64,000 nucleotides of DNA. It comes from Sphingomonas aquatilis (lineage in GTDB: Bacteria; Pseudomonadota; Alphaproteobacteria; Sphingomonadales; Sphingomonadaceae). A program made the position numbers and the translations under genes. Of the stretch, positions 61,064 through 64,000 are shown piece after piece (position 1 is the stretch's first letter; each line of letters opens with the position of its first letter). Under the pieces are notes generated by a model. That model saw only the letters and a list, made by a program, of their open reading frames with translations. It ran no database searches and had not been told where the DNA came from. Location of the stretch: contig NZ_JACIDB010000004.1 of NCBI RefSeq assembly GCF_014196115.1, positions 223,129-287,128 on the forward strand. Direction: 5' to 3'.

Positions 61064-61549
61064 ATGGCCGAAAAGCAAGGCTCGCTGCAGGACCTGTTCC
61101 TGAATTCGCTGCGCCGCTCCAAGACCCCGGTCACCATGTTCCTGGTGAAGGGCGTCAAGCTCCAGGGTATCGTCACCTGGTTCGACAATTTCTCCGTGCT
61201 GCTCCGCCGCGATGGCCAATCCCAGCTGATCTACAAGCACGCCATCTCCACGATCATGCCATCGGGCCCGATGGATCTGGCCGGAATCATCGAATCCGTA
61301 GGAGAAGCGCAGCGCAAGCAACCGCTGTTGCAGGAAATTTTCCTCAACGCGGTGCGCAAATCCGAAGATTCGGTGACGATGTTCCTGATCAACGGCGTGA
61401 TGCTGCAGGGCCAGATCGCCGGGTTCGACCTGTTCTGCATGCTGCTCCAGCGGGAAGGCATGGCGCAGCTCGTCTACAAGCACGCGGTGTCGACCATTCA
61501 GCCGTCGCGCGCGCTGAACCTCGCCGATGAGGGCGAGACGGACGAATAA
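61064..61549 (+). CDS. hfq: Tandem double-domain RNA chaperone Hfq
   Basis: This 161-residue protein contains two complete Sm/Hfq folds, against one of about 70-100 residues in most Hfq. Domain 1 (about 7-67) has Q9, F26, K32-Q34 and YKHA (57-60). Domain 2 (about 86-146) has Q90, F107, M113-Q115 and YKHA (138-141). The proximal uridine-binding residues are kept in both halves. The rim arginine patch is RRSK (17-20) in domain 1 but RKSE (98-101) in domain 2, and the distal-site lysine K32 becomes M113. A trimer of such chains would give a pseudo-hexamer with two kinds of subunit. The hfq-hflX neighbourhood is standard. Confidence 0.93.
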   Translation: MAEKQGSLQDLFLNSLRRSKTPVTMFLVKGVKLQGIVTWFDNFSVLLRRDGQSQLIYKHAISTIMPSGPMDLAGIIESVGEAQRKQPLLQEIFLNAVRKSEDSVTMFLINGVMLQGQIAGFDLFCMLLQREGMAQLVYKHAVSTIQPSRALNLADEGETDE

Positions 61550-61552
61550 GCG

Positions 61553-62845
61553 ATGAGCACCGGCTTCAACCGTGACCGCGACGAGTTCGCCCGTGGCGGT
61601 CGCGCGCTGATCGTCCTGCCCGATCAGGGCGATGCGCATCGCGATGCCGAGGCGCGGCTGGAGGAGACCGCCGGTCTCGCCGCCGCGATCGGCCTCGTCG
61701 TCACCGACAAGGTGGCGGTGCGCGTCCGCCAGCCAAAGCCCGCGACGCTGATCGGCAGCGGTCAGGTGGAGCAGCTGGCCGTGCAGGTCCGGCAGGACGA
61801 AGCCGATCTCGTCGTCTTCGACGCCAGCCTGACGCCGGTGCAGCAGCGCAATCTGGAAACCGCGCTGGAGGCCAAGGTAATCGACCGCACCGGCCTGATC
61901 CTCGAAATCTTCGGCGAACGCGCCGCCACGGCCGAAGGGCGGTTGCAGGTCGAGCTCGCCCACCTCGATTATCAGGCCGGACGGCTGGTGCGGAGCTGGA
62001 CCCACCTCGAGCGGCAGCGCGGCGGCTTCGGCTTCCTCGGCGGCCCCGGCGAAACGCAGATCGAGGCCGACCGCCGCCTGATCCGCGATCGCATGGCACG
62101 GCTGCGGCGCGAACTCGAACAGGTCAGCCGCACCCGTGGGCTACACCGGGAACGGCGCCAGCGCGCGCCGTGGCCGGTGATCGCACTGGTCGGTTATACC
62201 AATGCCGGCAAGTCGACGCTATTCAACCGGCTGACCGGCGCACATGTAATGGCGGAAAATCTGCTATTCGCGACGCTCGACCCGACCCTTCGGCAGATCT
62301 CGCTACCCGGCATCGACAAGGCCATCCTGTCCGACACCGTCGGCTTTGTTTCCGACCTGCCGACTCAGCTGGTCGCGGCGTTCAAGGCGACGTTGGAAGA
62401 GGTGGTATCGGCCGACCTGTTGATCCACGTTCGTGACATTGCCCATCCGGATACCGAGGCGCAGCGCGCCGACGTCGAAGCCGTTCTGGCCGAAATCGGA
62501 GTGTCCGAAACAACGCCGCGGTTCGAGGCGTGGAACAAGCTCGATCTGCTCGACGCAGACCAGCACGAGGGCGTGCTGGTGGAAGCGGCGCGCCGCGACG
62601 ATGTCGTCGCGCTGTCCGCATTGGATGGGGAAGGGGTGGACCAGCTTGTCGCTCAGGTCGCGGCGAAGCTGACCGCCGGCCACCGCCGCTATTGGATCAC
62701 GCTTCCGGCTGGAGACGGTGCGGGCGCCGCATGGCTGCACGCGCATGGCGAAGTGCTGGGACAGGAAGAAGAGGGCGAGGGGCTGTCGACCCGCTACGAG
62801 GTTCGGCTCGCCGAGCGGGACTACGAACGCTTTCTCCAGCGTTGA
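61553..62845 (+). CDS. hflX: GTPase HflX
   Basis: This 430-residue ribosome-associated GTPase splits stalled or stressed ribosomes. It has an N-terminal HflX domain ending in a glycine-rich linker (RGGFGFLGGPGETQIEADRR), a GTPase domain with G1 GYTNAGKST, a G3-type segment around LSDTVGFVSDLP and G4 NKLD, and a C-terminal domain. It begins three bases after hfq, so the two are translated from one message. Confidence 0.94.
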   Translation: MSTGFNRDRDEFARGGRALIVLPDQGDAHRDAEARLEETAGLAAAIGLVVTDKVAVRVRQPKPATLIGSGQVEQLAVQVRQDEADLVVFDASLTPVQQRNLETALEAKVIDRTGLILEIFGERAATAEGRLQVELAHLDYQAGRLVRSWTHLERQRGGFGFLGGPGETQIEADRRLIRDRMARLRRELEQVSRTRGLHRERRQRAPWPVIALVGYTNAGKSTLFNRLTGAHVMAENLLFATLDPTLRQISLPGIDKAILSDTVGFVSDLPTQLVAAFKATLEEVVSADLLIHVRDIAHPDTEAQRADVEAVLAEIGVSETTPRFEAWNKLDLLDADQHEGVLVEAARRDDVVALSALDGEGVDQLVAQVAAKLTAGHRRYWITLPAGDGAGAAWLHAHGEVLGQEEEGEGLSTRYEVRLAERDYERFLQR

Positions 62846-62854
62846 TGAACCGGC

Positions 62855-63589
62855 TCAGCCGCGCTTGACCTGCTGCCAGAGCGCTTCCTTGTCATCAAGG
62901 CTCAGTGCGGCGAACGCCTCGCCGCCTAGGGCTTCCATGGCGCGGAAGCGACGCTCGAACTTGGCGTTGCCCGATCGCAAGGCAGCTTCGGGATCGACGC
63001 CCAAATGCCGTGCCCAATTGACGACGGCGAACAGAAGATCGCCGATCTCATCCTCACGCTGATCGTCGGAAGCCGTCTTAACTTCCTCGACTTCCTCCAT
63101 GATCTTGGCGATGGCGCCGGTCTGATCGGGCCAGTCGAACCCGGTTCGGGCGGCGCGCTTTTGCAGCTTTACGGCGCGCATCAGAGCGGGAAGACCCGCT
63201 GCCACGCCGGCGAGCGCGCTGTCGTCTTGCGTCGTGTCACGCCGCTCCGCGGCCTTCAATTCCTCCCAACCCGGGCTATGCGACGCATCACCGAAGATGT
63301 GCGGATGGCGCCGTTCCATCTTGTCGCTGATGGCGGCGACGACATCGGCAAAGGCGAAGGCACCGGCTTCCTCCGCGATCCGCGCATGGAACACCACTTG
63401 CAGCAACAGATCGCCCAGTTCGTCCTTCAGATCGTCCGCATCATTCCGCGCGATCGCATCGGCAACCTCATAGGCTTCTTCGATCGTATAGGGTGCGATC
63501 GTCGCCCAGGTCTGCGCCACGTCCCATTCGCAACCGCGCTGCGGATCGCGCAGGCGCGCCATGATCGCCAACAGTCGCTCAACCGCCAT
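62855..63589 (-). CDS. mazG: Nucleoside triphosphate pyrophosphohydrolase MazG
   Basis: This 244-residue enzyme hydrolyses NTPs to NMP and pyrophosphate, clearing damaged nucleotides and lowering ppGpp-linked signals in E. coli. Two MazG domains are seen: the first with IEEAYEVADAI and DELGDLLLQVVFHA (metal-binding Glu/Asp), the second with EEVEEVK and DEIGDLLFAVVNWARHLG. Convergent with hflX, nine bases apart. The ATG at 63589 is preceded by GGTGGA. Confidence 0.94.
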   Translation of the reverse strand: MAVERLLAIMARLRDPQRGCEWDVAQTWATIAPYTIEEAYEVADAIARNDADDLKDELGDLLLQVVFHARIAEEAGAFAFADVVAAISDKMERRHPHIFGDASHSPGWEELKAAERRDTTQDDSALAGVAAGLPALMRAVKLQKRAARTGFDWPDQTGAIAKIMEEVEEVKTASDDQREDEIGDLLFAVVNWARHLGVDPEAALRSGNAKFERRFRAMEALGGEAFAALSLDDKEALWQQVKRG

Positions 63590-63617
63590 ATCGCGCGTCC
63601 ACCGTGTTCCCGCTGAT

Positions 63618-63655
63618 TAGAAAAGACACATTCTGCCCCAAATAGAAATGACACA
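63618..63655. repeat. Direct repeat of 13 bases, 25-base period
   Basis: TAGAAAAGACACA (63618-63630) and TAGAAATGACACA (63643-63655) differ at one position. Iterated terminal sequences of this kind occur at the ends of some insertion sequences (for example IS21 family), so this may be an element end located just upstream of mazG. Confidence 0.4.
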
Positions 63656-63665
63656 CGGCTGGTAG

Positions 63666-63765
63666 CAGCGGGGGCAGCGTGGAGCCATCCACAAGCGCAG
63701 CGCTGACCCCGCTGATGCGGTGAGTTTCGAGGGAAGGGCGACGGACCCGCTGCGCCAGCAGCGGG
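63666..63765. repeat. Cluster of inverted repeats in the terminal non-coding region
   Basis: CAGCGGGG (63666-63673) pairs with CCCCGCTG (63707-63714), and nested inside are CAGCG/CGCTG and TGGA/TCCA pairs, so the segment can fold into one branched stem. A separate perfect hairpin pairs CCCGCTGC (63746-63753) with GCAGCGGG (63758-63765). No gene is seen in 63590-63828. Confidence 0.5.
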
Positions 63766-63828
63766 CTCGGTCACACCAGAATGCAGACAGTCAGGCAGGT
63801 TCCTGGGGTGGGGTGGCGTGACCCGGAC

Positions 63829-64000
63829 TCAGCCAGCGTATTCGGCCAGTCCGCGCGCGACGAGTTCCGTCTCGGAAAGGCGCGGCCCGCGCTTCAGTTT
63901 CGGCGTGCAGAGCGTGCGGCGATCCACCTTCGATGCGGTCGCAACAGCCGACGCGGCGAACATGCCGCCAGTCTGCGCCGTCCGCGCCGGCTCGTTGTTG
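63829..64000 (-). CDS. Unrecognised protein, C-terminal fragment
   Basis: An open frame runs in from the window edge and ends with TGA at 63829-63831, giving 56 residues. The tail ends in a basic segment (LKRGPRLSETELVARGL) with helical character. Nothing in it allows a family call. Because only the end is visible, it could also be a non-coding open frame; the ribosome-binding site and start lie outside the window. Confidence 0.3.
   Translation of the reverse strand, partial: NNEPARTAQTGGMFAASAVATASKVDRRTLCTPKLKRGPRLSETELVARGLAEYAG

Overview
The window is high-GC (roughly two thirds G+C) and carries a gene set typical of a Sphingomonas-like alphaproteobacterium of the family Sphingomonadaceae. 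Pointers are the long TonB-dependent receptor beside flavin-dependent halogenase-like genes, the chvI-chvG-hprK-rapZ-EIIA-HPr operon divergent from pckA, a fused ispDF, the dusB-ntrBC-ntrYX-hfq-hflX order, and a double-length Hfq. No rRNA, tRNA, CRISPR array or complete insertion sequence is visible, and no gene-free stretch exceeds 300 bases.

About 1-24.2 kb is accessory. After a ferritin-like (DUF892) gene tail, a PLP enzyme and an M3 oligopeptidase comes a plant cell-wall polysaccharide utilisation locus. It holds a sialate-O-acetylesterase-type esterase, a GH1 beta-glucosidase, an esterase/polysaccharide-deacetylase fusion, a GH9 endoglucanase, three consecutive tryptophan-halogenase-like flavoproteins, a 1149-residue TonB-dependent receptor, a small beta-sandwich protein, a GH10 xylanase, a GH31 alpha-xylosidase-type enzyme and an SGNH esterase. 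Nearly all carry signal peptides. The gene content fits uptake and stepwise breakdown of acetylated xylan or xyloglucan. A partly palindromic 14-base motif, TGNTANCGNTANCA, lies just upstream of every transcription unit of the locus (10/10 to 8/10 defined bases), which suggests one LacI-type regulator encoded elsewhere.

About 24.3-46.3 kb is mostly core. It holds rmuC and a tiny polymer-forming-type protein, a TrmH/SpoU methyltransferase, and a six-gene regulatory operon (chvI, chvG, hprK, rapZ, EIIA, HPr) divergent from pckA, which has a clear sigma70-type promoter. Then come btaA-btaB for betaine-lipid synthesis, a thioesterase, an NfeD/SPFH membrane pair, guaB, an RsmB-like methyltransferase, a TPR protein, and the outer-membrane/ribosome operon lptD-surA-pdxA-rsmA.

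About 46.3-63.6 kb holds pepA-holC, ndk with a GNAT gene, a beta-carbonic anhydrase, lipA-ratA, ispDF with a secreted hypothetical and pncC, and the nitrogen-regulation block dusB-ntrB-ntrC-ntrY-ntrX-hfq-hflX followed by a convergent mazG. The last 400 bases switch to non-coding sequence with a 25-base-period direct repeat, several inverted repeats and a cut-off unknown ORF; this may be the edge of a mobile or strain-specific segment.

The main items for follow-up are the three-gene halogenase cassette, whose middle member has lost its catalytic lysine and WxWxIP motif; the shared operator of the polysaccharide locus; the tandem two-domain Hfq, whose second half has altered RNA-contact residues; and the low-GC sensor region of ntrY. 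Start sites below were chosen from ribosome-binding sites, overlaps and family lengths and often differ from the longest possible reading frame.
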